This document shows, one piece after another, positions 35,691-42,584 of a stretch of DNA of 64,000 nucleotides (its first letter is position 1; every line of letters starts with the position of its first letter). Both the position numbers and the translations under genes were made by a program. The DNA comes from Methylosinus sp. H3A. Lineage in GTDB: Bacteria; Pseudomonadota; Alphaproteobacteria; Rhizobiales; Beijerinckiaceae. The DNA is taken from positions 2,410,501 to 2,474,500 of the forward strand of contig NZ_JADNQW010000005.1 of NCBI RefSeq assembly GCF_015709455.1, written 5' to 3'. The notes below the pieces were generated by a model. The model did not search any database and was not told where the DNA came from. It saw only the letters and a list, made by a program, of their open reading frames with translations.

Positions 35691-36188
35691 ATGTCAGGTT
35701 CCGTCGCTTCGCCTTGGCTATTGTGGTGGGCGATGGTCGAAACGACGATGGCGATGCGGCAATCGAAACGAAATTCGACGCGCGCGGCGCGGCGCATGGG
35801 CGCCGTGCGCCGGCGCGCGTCGGTCGCCGGCCTGATGGCGCTGCTGATCTTCGTCGCGGGCCTCCTCGCGGAGCTGCCGCGCTGGTCGCGGCACGCGCCC
35901 GACGGCGGCTTCGCCCTTTCGATCGCGGCCGATTGCGCCGACCATCGATCCAAGCGGACGAGCGACGACTCGCGCCGCGGCGAATGCCACTTCGGCGGTC
36001 TTTGCTGCGCGGCAGGGTGCGACCAGCCTGCGCATGCCGATATTCCGGCGCTACGCGGCTTGGTTCTGCGCGCCGCCTCCTCTGGCGCCCCGGCACAGTA
36101 TACCGCGCGCGAGGACTTCCTCGCCCTCGCCGGCTGGGCGACCGCCTGGTCGTCGCGCGCGCCGCCCCGCCGCGCCCGCACGGTCTGA
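35691..36188 (+). CDS. DUF2946-like membrane-anchored Cys-cluster protein
   Basis: 165 residues from the first ATG; internal ATGs at 35733, 35748, 35754 and 35796 are also possible. One hydrophobic helix (VAGLMALLIFVAGLLAEL) precedes a Cys/His cluster, ECHFGGLCCAAGCD, and the C-terminus reads AWSSRAPPRRARTV. The SSRAPP end and cluster link it to the proteins at 20453 and 40393. As in those loci, the next genes include a TonB-dependent receptor (62 bp downstream). No activity is known for the family; copper or iron handling near the receptor is inference. Confidence 0.6.
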   Translation: MSGSVASPWLLWWAMVETTMAMRQSKRNSTRAARRMGAVRRRASVAGLMALLIFVAGLLAELPRWSRHAPDGGFALSIAADCADHRSKRTSDDSRRGECHFGGLCCAAGCDQPAHADIPALRGLVLRAASSGAPAQYTAREDFLALAGWATAWSSRAPPRRARTV

Positions 36189-36249
36189 CCTCCCTCGCCT
36201 TTTCCGAACAACCCTATTCGGCGAGCACCCGCGGCGGGCGCTCGGGAGC

Positions 36250-38544
36250 ATGTTCATGATTTCGTCTCGTCTCTCGCGCGGCGCCTCGACCGGCGTTCTC
36301 GCTTTGCTTCTCTCTCTCGACGCCTCTGCGCAGGAGGCTCTGCCGACGATCGATGTCGCCGGCGAATCCACTTCCGCTCCATCCGCCTCACGCTTTCGCG
36401 GCGAGCCGAAGACCGCCCAGGACGGCTATGTGGCTAAGGAGGCCGGCTCCGCCACCAAGACCGACACGCCCCTCCGCGAGATTCCGGCGTCGGTGAATGT
36501 CGTGCCCAAGCAAGTCATCATCGATCAGGCTCTCACCAGCCTCGTCGATGCGCTGGAGAATGTTCCCGGCGTGCGCTCGAACAGCAACGAGCTCGAGGGC
36601 TATAATTTCAAGATCCGCGGCTTCGACAGCCTCTATATTTATCGCAACAATCTCCCTATTCCCGGCGGCGGCGCCAATCCGAGCGGCTTCGATACGGCGA
36701 ATATCGAGCGAATCGAGGTGCTGAAAGGACCGGCCTCGGTCCTCTATGGCCGCGCGGAGCCCGGCGGACTCATCGGCATCGTCACCAAGGAGCCGCTCGA
36801 CAAGCCGCGCTATGTCATCGATCAGCAGATCGGCTCCTTCGATCATTATCGCACGAGCTGGGATTTCTCGACGCCTCTGCCGGAGGTTCCCGGGCTCGCC
36901 TATCGCGTGTCGGGCGCCTATCAGAACAATGGCTCCTTCCGCAAATTCCAAGGCGGCGAACGCGTGCTCATCGCGCCGGTCATCAGCTATCGGCCGACGG
37001 AATGGACAGACTTCACCATCGATGGGCAATTCCTCGGCCAGAAGGCGCAGAGCGACATCGGCGTGCCGACGATCGGCTCGGCGCCGGCAAATCTGCCTTT
37101 CTATCGCTCGTTCCAGGAGCCGAACGATCCGCGCGACCATATAGAGAGCTTCAACATCGGATATCGCTTCCGGCAAAATCTCGATGAGAATTGGAAAGTG
37201 ACCAATCGCTTTCTTTTCGCGGCGACGCCGACGATGGAGAAGAACATGGTCACCATGTTCTGCGGCTATCCGTTCTGCGTCGACTCGACCAATATGCGCA
37301 ATTTGCCGCGCATCGGCGAGTATCAATGGGTTTCCGGGAGAACCTTCGCGACCAACATAGACGTCGAAGGGAAATTCACGACATTCGGCGCGAAGCACGA
37401 TTTCCTATTCGGGCTCGACTATGTCAACAGCCTCACAGACTATTACTTCGCCGACAATGGCGGGGCTTCCTCGATCGACATCTATAATCCGATCTATGGG
37501 ACCGTCTCGCCCTACGCCTATTTCGCGAGCGTGGCCGGCGTCGGCTCCAAATACCATTCCTCGGAGCTGCAACGTCAGAAGGCCTTCTATGTCCAGGATC
37601 AGATCACCGCGCTCGACGACAAGGCGCATCTGCTGCTCGGCGTGCGCTACGACGTCGCCGACATCACACGGGGAACGTCCTCGTCCTTCGGCGGCGATCT
37701 CAGCGCCAGCGCGGATACGGCGAGCGCCGCGCGCAATCATGCGAAGTCACGCAACGACAAGGCCTGGAGCCCGCGTTTCGGCTTGGTCTATGACGTGCTG
37801 CCCGAGCTCAGCGTCTATGGCAGCTACTCGCGCTCCTTCGGCGCCAACAATGGCGTCGACTCCAATGGCGTCAATCTCGGACCGCGGCGCGGCGCGCAAT
37901 GGGAGGTGGGTCTGAAGGCCGAGCCGCTCGAGGGGTTGACCGCGACGCTCGCCTTCTTCCAAATCACCAAATCCGGCATTGCGACGCGTGACTATACGTC
38001 GCCCGATCCATTCGCAATGAAACTCGCCGGTTTGCAGCGCAGCCGCGGAATCGAGCTCGACGTCGTCGGCCGCATCACCGATCGATGGACGGTCATCGCC
38101 AATTACGCGCATATCGACGCGAAGGTGATCTCCGACAATTGGCGCGATCCGCTCAATCCGTTCGGCTGGTTCGGTCCGAGCGGCGTCTATCAGAACCATC
38201 TCGACAATACGCCGCGTCACTCGGGAAAAGTCTTCCTCACCTATGATTTCGGCGAGAGCGGCCTCGGCTGGCGCGTCGGCGGCGGCGTCACCGCCTCGAC
38301 GCACGCCTGGGGCGATATTCAGAATACTTTCGTCATTCCCGGCTGGGCGCGGCTCGACGGCTTCGCGAGCTATACGACCCTCTATGAGGGCCACAAGGTG
38401 ACCGCGCAGCTCAATCTACGCAACATCACCAATACGCGCTACTATACGGGCGTCGACAATTTGCTCAATTACTACAATCCGCCGCTGTCGGCGCTTCCTG
38501 CGCCGCCTTTCACGGCGATCGGAACGTTGCGTTTCGAATGGTGA
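36250..38544 (+). CDS. TonB-dependent siderophore-type receptor without STN domain
   Basis: 764 residues. A signal peptide (LSRGASTGVLALLLSLDASA) leads straight to a short TonB-box region and the plug (TKTDTPLREIPASVNVVP, NNELEGYNFKIRGFDSLYIY-type block, VLKGPASVLYGRAEPGG). The barrel ends GTLRFEW with the terminal aromatic. There is no STN domain, and no sigma/FecR pair is adjacent, so control is probably through the divergent two-component system. The motifs are those of siderophore receptors. Followed by a PepSY membrane protein, a common partner thought to reduce imported ferric chelates. ATG 36250 and 36256 are both possible. Confidence 0.88.
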   Translation: MFMISSRLSRGASTGVLALLLSLDASAQEALPTIDVAGESTSAPSASRFRGEPKTAQDGYVAKEAGSATKTDTPLREIPASVNVVPKQVIIDQALTSLVDALENVPGVRSNSNELEGYNFKIRGFDSLYIYRNNLPIPGGGANPSGFDTANIERIEVLKGPASVLYGRAEPGGLIGIVTKEPLDKPRYVIDQQIGSFDHYRTSWDFSTPLPEVPGLAYRVSGAYQNNGSFRKFQGGERVLIAPVISYRPTEWTDFTIDGQFLGQKAQSDIGVPTIGSAPANLPFYRSFQEPNDPRDHIESFNIGYRFRQNLDENWKVTNRFLFAATPTMEKNMVTMFCGYPFCVDSTNMRNLPRIGEYQWVSGRTFATNIDVEGKFTTFGAKHDFLFGLDYVNSLTDYYFADNGGASSIDIYNPIYGTVSPYAYFASVAGVGSKYHSSELQRQKAFYVQDQITALDDKAHLLLGVRYDVADITRGTSSSFGGDLSASADTASAARNHAKSRNDKAWSPRFGLVYDVLPELSVYGSYSRSFGANNGVDSNGVNLGPRRGAQWEVGLKAEPLEGLTATLAFFQITKSGIATRDYTSPDPFAMKLAGLQRSRGIELDVVGRITDRWTVIANYAHIDAKVISDNWRDPLNPFGWFGPSGVYQNHLDNTPRHSGKVFLTYDFGESGLGWRVGGGVTASTHAWGDIQNTFVIPGWARLDGFASYTTLYEGHKVTAQLNLRNITNTRYYTGVDNLLNYYNPPLSALPAPPFTAIGTLRFEW

Positions 38545-38551
38545 GACGCCT

Positions 38552-38581
38552 CGCCGCCCTCGCTTTTCGGCGAGGGCGGCG
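38552..38581 (+). terminator. 12-bp perfect hairpin after TonB receptor gene
   Basis: CGCCGCCCTCGC and GCGAGGGCGGCG form a perfect GC-rich stem with a 6-nt loop (TTTTCG). It lies 8 bp after the receptor stop and 24 bp before the PepSY gene. No T-run follows, so it may be an mRNA-stabilising or attenuating structure rather than a full terminator. Confidence 0.5.
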
Positions 38582-38605
38582 ACCTGTTCACGAACGGGTG
38601 ACATA

Positions 38606-39790
38606 ATGCGCAATATTTTTGTTCGGCTGCACCGCTGGGCAGGCCTCGCCATGGCGGGATTTCTGATCCTGGTCGGGCTGACCGGCAGCCTGCTCGCCTT
38701 CTGGCTGGAGATCAATCAATGGCTGACGCCTGATCTCTATCCGGGCGAACGCCCCGGCGTCATGCTCGACTCCGCGACGCTGGCCCGCCGCGCGGAGGCG
38801 CTCGTTCCGCAGGCGCGCGCGCGGACCGTCTATCTCGGCTATCCCGGCACGGTTCAGATAGGCATGGAGGCCCGGGACGGCGCGCCGCCGCTCGATTTCG
38901 AATTTCTCCATCTCGATCCGATCGACGGGAGCGAGCGCGGGCGCGTCGTCTGGCATGGACTGCCCAAGACGAAGAACGACATCATGCCCTTCGTCTATGG
39001 CCTGCACATGTATCTCGCCATGAGCGGGATCGGCGACTGGATTCTCGGCGCCGTCGCGCTGACCTGGACGATCGATTGCTTCGTCGCCTTCTATCTCACT
39101 TTGCCGCCCGCCGGCGGACAGGCGCGTCGCGGCTTTCTCGCGCGGTGGCGGCGGGCGTGGCTGATCAGGCCGTCGGGTTCCTTCTACCGGCTCAATTTCG
39201 ATCTGCATCGCGCCGGCGGCCTGTGGCTTTGGGCGATTCTGCTCGTCTTCGCCTGGTCGAGCGTCTTCTTCACCTTCCCCAATTTATACACGAAAGCGAC
39301 GCAGCTCTTCTTCCGATACGACGGCCCCGTCTGGGCGGCGGAAGCGCCTCCGCGCAATGGAACGCGTCCGCTCATGGACTGGGAGGAAGCGCAAGCGATC
39401 GGCGAGCGCCTGATGGCGGAGCAGGCGCGCATTCACGGATTTGCGATCGAACGCCCGCTTGCGCTCTATGATCTGCGCGAGAAAGGCCTCTTCGAATATC
39501 GCGTGCGCTCGTCGCGCGACATCGGCGACAAGGCGGGATCGACATCCATCCTCTTCGACGCGCGCGACGGCGAATTGACCGCGCTCAGCCTGCCGACCGG
39601 CCAGCACAGTGGCGCGACGCTGACGACATGGCTCGTCGAGCTCCACACGGCGAATGTCTTCGGAACCCCATACCGCATTTTCGTCGCCTGTCTCGGTCTG
39701 GCGATCGTCATGCTGAGCGCGACAGGCGTGTATGTCTGGTGGAAGAAGCGCACGGCCCGCAAGTCGATCTCGGCTCGCTGGACCCTATGA
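38606..39790 (+). CDS. PepSY-associated TM helix domain protein
   Basis: 394 residues. The N-terminal IFVRLHRWAGLAMAGFLILVGLTGSLLAF helix region is typical (HRW...G.TG), followed by a periplasmic PepSY-like part, three more membrane helices (including LHMYLAMSGIGDW and WLWAILLVFAWSSVFF) and the terminal IFVACLGLAIVMLSATGVYVWWKKR. These proteins carry histidines suited to heme binding and are proposed to reduce ferric chelates at the inner membrane. Being just behind a TonB receptor supports an iron- or copper-uptake role. A decayed partial copy lies at 40062-40250. Confidence 0.85.
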   Translation: MRNIFVRLHRWAGLAMAGFLILVGLTGSLLAFWLEINQWLTPDLYPGERPGVMLDSATLARRAEALVPQARARTVYLGYPGTVQIGMEARDGAPPLDFEFLHLDPIDGSERGRVVWHGLPKTKNDIMPFVYGLHMYLAMSGIGDWILGAVALTWTIDCFVAFYLTLPPAGGQARRGFLARWRRAWLIRPSGSFYRLNFDLHRAGGLWLWAILLVFAWSSVFFTFPNLYTKATQLFFRYDGPVWAAEAPPRNGTRPLMDWEEAQAIGERLMAEQARIHGFAIERPLALYDLREKGLFEYRVRSSRDIGDKAGSTSILFDARDGELTALSLPTGQHSGATLTTWLVELHTANVFGTPYRIFVACLGLAIVMLSATGVYVWWKKRTARKSISARWTL

Positions 39791-40061
39791 TCGCCAGGCG
39801 CGACGGTCGCCCGCCGTCGTATCCTCGCGACGACCGGCGGCCTCTGGTCGTCCGGATCAATCGACGCATCGGCAAGCCTGAGTTCGGACAGGGGGAGATC
39901 GGCCTTCTCGACGCCATACGCCCACTTCTCGAACGGACCTACGCGAGGAAAAGGCGGGCGACCGTCAACATGCGAAATTCGATCAGGCGGGTGGTGAGGG
40001 CGCAGCTGGCGTCGTGAGGAGGGCGCGAACCTCGCCACGAGAACATCTGCGCGCGGCGCGC
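39791..40061. other. non-coding stretch after PepSY gene
   Basis: 270 bp in which I see no supported gene, repeat or RNA. The translated frames do not resemble the missing parts of the PepSY remnant that follows. Confidence 0.4.
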
Positions 40062-40250
40062 GCCGTCGGGCGCAGGCTTCTCGCCGAGCGGGCGCGTCGA
40101 GAGGGCTTTGCCGTCGAGAACGAGGCGCTTCTCTCTTTTGATCGCAGCCGTGGCGTCTATACGCTTGTCGCGCGCAGTTCGCCAAACATCGCAGCGAATA
40201 CGCGAGCAATGGTCGTTTTCGACGCCGACTCCGGCGCTCTGCGCGCTGTC
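40062..40250 (+). pseudogene. fragment of a PepSY-type membrane protein
   Basis: About 63 codons align to the middle of the preceding PepSY protein: VGRRLLAERARREGFA against IGERLMAEQARIHGFA, then NTRAMVVFDADSGALRAV against STSILFDARDGELTAL. Neither the N-terminal helices nor the C-terminal HRW/WWKKR helices are present in this frame. It is too diverged to be a recent tandem copy and is most likely a remnant of an older second gene. The open frame (40014-40328) could still be translated, but no ribosome site is evident. Confidence 0.55.
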
Positions 40251-40301
40251 CGTCACCGGCGCCTCGTCGCGGAAATCCAATCCGCCTCACGGCGCCGCCC
40301 G

Positions 40302-40331
40302 TTGACTTGCCGTGACCGCGCGTTCTAGGAA
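40302..40331 (+). promoter_or_regulatory. possible sigma-70 promoter of the second DUF2946-sigma-fecR-TonB-mbnPH operon
   Basis: TTGACT (40302-40307) and TAGGAA (40326-40331) are separated by 18 bp, about 60 bp before the ATG at 40393. The -10 match is weak. Confidence 0.3.
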
Positions 40332-40392
40332 TCGAGCGCGCGCTTTTCCGTCGGCCCTCGCCGATCGATCGCGCGGCGCCGGATCGTTCCCT

Positions 40393-40800
40393 ATGGCGAG
40401 TTTGCGCGGCAGAGGTTTTTCGAAGCGAGCGACGATCGGTCCGATCGCCGTTCTCGCCGCAATGCTGCAAGCGCTCCTCCTCTTCTTTGCGATCGGCTCG
40501 GGTCACGCGCATCGCTCTGCGGCCGGAGTCGGCGCTCCGGCGGGCCTCGATGTCGCTTCCGCCGATTGCCGCGCGCCGGGGCATAGAGGCGAGGCTCCGC
40601 CGCCCGCCTGCCCGCTGCATCCGCAATGCTGCGCGTTGGGGTCCGCAGCCCTTTCGCCGCTCGATAGCGACGTCTCCTCGGTCGCGCTCCGCGTCTCCTC
40701 GGGTGAGGCGACGACGCTCGGTTTCGCCGTCGAGCCCGACGCTCGCGGTCCCGAGCCGGCGCCGCCCTGGTCGTCGCGCGCGCCACCGTCTTTGGGCTGA
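40393..40800 (+). CDS. DUF2946-like small exported Cys/His-cluster protein
   Basis: 135 residues. A hydrophobic helix (IGPIAVLAAMLQALLLFFAI) precedes GHAH, a CPLHPQCCALGS cluster and the C-terminal PPWSSRAPPSLG. It is first in an operon with sigma, fecR, a TonB receptor, mbnP and mbnH, the same position as its relative at 20453. This fits a periplasmic metal-binding accessory of the receptor; no biochemical role is established. ATG 40393 puts the helix near the N-terminus; the frame is open from 40312. Confidence 0.65.
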   Translation: MASLRGRGFSKRATIGPIAVLAAMLQALLLFFAIGSGHAHRSAAGVGAPAGLDVASADCRAPGHRGEAPPPACPLHPQCCALGSAALSPLDSDVSSVALRVSSGEATTLGFAVEPDARGPEPAPPWSSRAPPSLG

Positions 40801-40934
40801 TCCGCGGCGGCCTCCTGCGCCGCCTTCTTCGCCCGAGCCGGCGCGTCGCATGAACGGCCCGCCCGCATTCTCGCCAATTTCTCGCTGAACCCCGGCCCGT
40901 CGCCGGGCGCTTCGGCCGTCGCCGGACATTGTCG

Positions 40935-41435
40935 ATGTCGGATGAGAAATCGCGATTCTTCGGTCGATTGTTCCTGCGCAGCCGGCGCGAGCTCATCGCC
41001 TATTTCTCGCGCCGCGTGGGACGCGAGGACGCCTCCGATCTGCTGCAGGAAACCTTTGTGCGCGCCTTGCGGAGCGATCGTTTCGAGGCCGTGGCCGATC
41101 CGCCGTCGCTGCTGCAGCGCATCGCCGTCAATCTCGCGCGCGACCACGCCCGCCGCCGCCGCACGGAAGCGAAATATGTCGACCTCGGCGCCGACGCCGA
41201 GCAGGCCGTCGCGACCGGAGCATCGCCGGACGCCCGCCTCGAGGCCGAGGAGAAATGGCGCCTGCTGTGCGAGGCCGTGGACGGCTTGCCGCCGCGCTGC
41301 CGCGACGTGTTTCTGCTCTATATGCGGGAGGGGCTCGGCCTCGGCGAGATCGCCGAGCGGCTGGGCATATCGCGCAATATGGCGCAAAAGCACATGCGGC
41401 TCGCCATGGCGCGCTGCTGGGCGGCGCTGGAATAG
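40935..41435 (+). CDS. ECF sigma factor (FecI/MbnI-like)
   Basis: 166 residues, clearly paralogous to the sigma factor at 19844: RRVGREDASDLLQETFVRAL in region 2, DPPSLLQRIAVNLARDHARR, and LPPRCRDVFLLYMREGLGLG with LGISRNMAQKHMRLAMARC in region 4. In methanobactin operons the equivalent is MbnI. It would activate the downstream fecR, TonB and mbnPH genes when the receptor binds its ligand. ATG 40935 is preferred over an in-frame TTG two codons earlier. Confidence 0.92.
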   Translation: MSDEKSRFFGRLFLRSRRELIAYFSRRVGREDASDLLQETFVRALRSDRFEAVADPPSLLQRIAVNLARDHARRRRTEAKYVDLGADAEQAVATGASPDARLEAEEKWRLLCEAVDGLPPRCRDVFLLYMREGLGLGEIAERLGISRNMAQKHMRLAMARCWAALE

Positions 41436-41457
41436 AATTTTGCGCGTGCGGCCTCCT
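41435..41457 (+). promoter_or_regulatory. candidate ECF-sigma promoter motif upstream of fecR 2
   Basis: GAATTTTGCGCGTGCGGCCT followed by CCTTTTTCGC. It matches the element before fecR 1 (19651-19680) in sequence and in distance to the gene, starting at the stop of the sigma gene. Confidence 0.4.
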
Positions 41458-41530
41458 TTTTCGCAATCTGGCGCGTGGGATGCTGCGCAGGACGCCGCTC
41501 GCTCGCCGCGGGCTCCGGCGTGGCTCTGCG

Positions 41531-42472
41531 ATGGATGAGGTCATGTCCGAGAAGAAATGCGCGACCGCTGCGCCCACCATCCGCGACGCCGCGATCGACT
41601 GGTGGCTGCGGCGCAATGAGGCGACGCTCTCCAAGAAGGAGCAGGCGGCCTTCGAGGCCTGGCTCGCCGAGGACGCTCATCGCGCGGCCTATGAGAGCCT
41701 TTCCGCGCTCGGCGATTTCATGGCGCCGCGCTGGCCGGGCGCCGGCCCGCAGCGCAAGATTCGGCGCCGGCGGCGCAAAGCGGCCGCCGCGGCGAGCGTC
41801 GCGCTGCTGGCGTTGGTCTTCTTAGACGAGATCGCGCTGCGGCTGCGCGCGGATTTCCTCACCGGTCCCGGCGAGACGCGACAGGCGACGCTCGCCGACG
41901 GCTCGCGCATCGAACTCGACGCCCGCAGCGCGGTGGCTCTCCATTTCGGCCCGACGCAGCGGCGGGTGACTCTGCTCGAGGGCGAGGCTTGGTTCGACGT
42001 CGCGCCCGATCCGGCGCGGCCCTTCATCGTCGAGGCGGCCGGCGGGACGGCGACCGCGCTGGGCACGGCTTTCATCGTCTCGCTCGAGGACGGCAAGGCC
42101 CGCGTGACGGTGACGAGCCATCGCGTGCGCGTCGCGAGCGCCGGCGGCGAGGTCGTCGTCGAGGAGGGGCGACAGAGCGCCTATGCCGCGCGAGAGACGG
42201 CGGCGGCGCCGGAGCCGGTCGATCTCGCGCGCGCCACCGCCTGGCGGCGCGGCAAGCTGATGTTCGAAAATCGGACGCTCGGCGAGGTCGTGCGCGCGCT
42301 CGGCCGCTATCATCGCGGTTTCGTCTATTTCCTCGATCCGACACTGAAGGCGCGGCGCGTGACCGGCGTGTTCAACGCTCAGGATCCGATCGCCGCTCTC
42401 GACGAAATCGAGACCTCGCTCGGCCTGCATGCGACGCATGTCACCAAATATCTGACCATCGTCCACGAATAG
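41531..42472 (+). CDS. FecR/MbnR-like anti-sigma regulator
   Basis: 313 residues from ATG 41531; ATG 41543 (MSEKKCATAAPTIRD) is equally likely and aligns with the start of the paralogue. DUF4880 reads IRDAAIDWWLRRNEATLSKK; a membrane helix lies near 80-98 (AAAASVALLALVFLDEIAL); the FecR domain has LADGSRIELDARSAVALHF and AWFDVAPDPARPFIVEA; the C-terminal part (ENRTLGEVVRALGRYHRG) faces the receptor's STN domain. It controls the sigma factor encoded just upstream. Confidence 0.88.
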   Translation: MDEVMSEKKCATAAPTIRDAAIDWWLRRNEATLSKKEQAAFEAWLAEDAHRAAYESLSALGDFMAPRWPGAGPQRKIRRRRRKAAAAASVALLALVFLDEIALRLRADFLTGPGETRQATLADGSRIELDARSAVALHFGPTQRRVTLLEGEAWFDVAPDPARPFIVEAAGGTATALGTAFIVSLEDGKARVTVTSHRVRVASAGGEVVVEEGRQSAYAARETAAAPEPVDLARATAWRRGKLMFENRTLGEVVRALGRYHRGFVYFLDPTLKARRVTGVFNAQDPIAALDEIETSLGLHATHVTKYLTIVHE

Positions 42473-42486
42473 AAGCGCCGTAGGAC

Positions 42487-42512
42487 GAAAATTTTTTCTT
42501 GGCCGACCTCCT
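42487..42512 (+). promoter_or_regulatory. candidate ECF-sigma promoter motif upstream of TonB receptor 2
   Basis: GAAAATTTTTTCTT and then CGACCTCCT after 3 nt, directly comparable to 18616-18642 before the paralogous receptor. It lies 73-98 bp before the ATG. Confidence 0.4.
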
Positions 42513-42584
42513 CTTTGCCCGTCTGCCGCGTGGAGGGCTGTCACAGGGGACAAAAACCGTCTCCGGCAATGAAGAGGCGGCGCA

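Noticed and set aside
39628-40017. 129-codon plus-strand frame after the PepSY gene
   Set aside because: It begins inside the PepSY gene in another frame, is Arg-rich, and has no ribosome site or recognisable domain.
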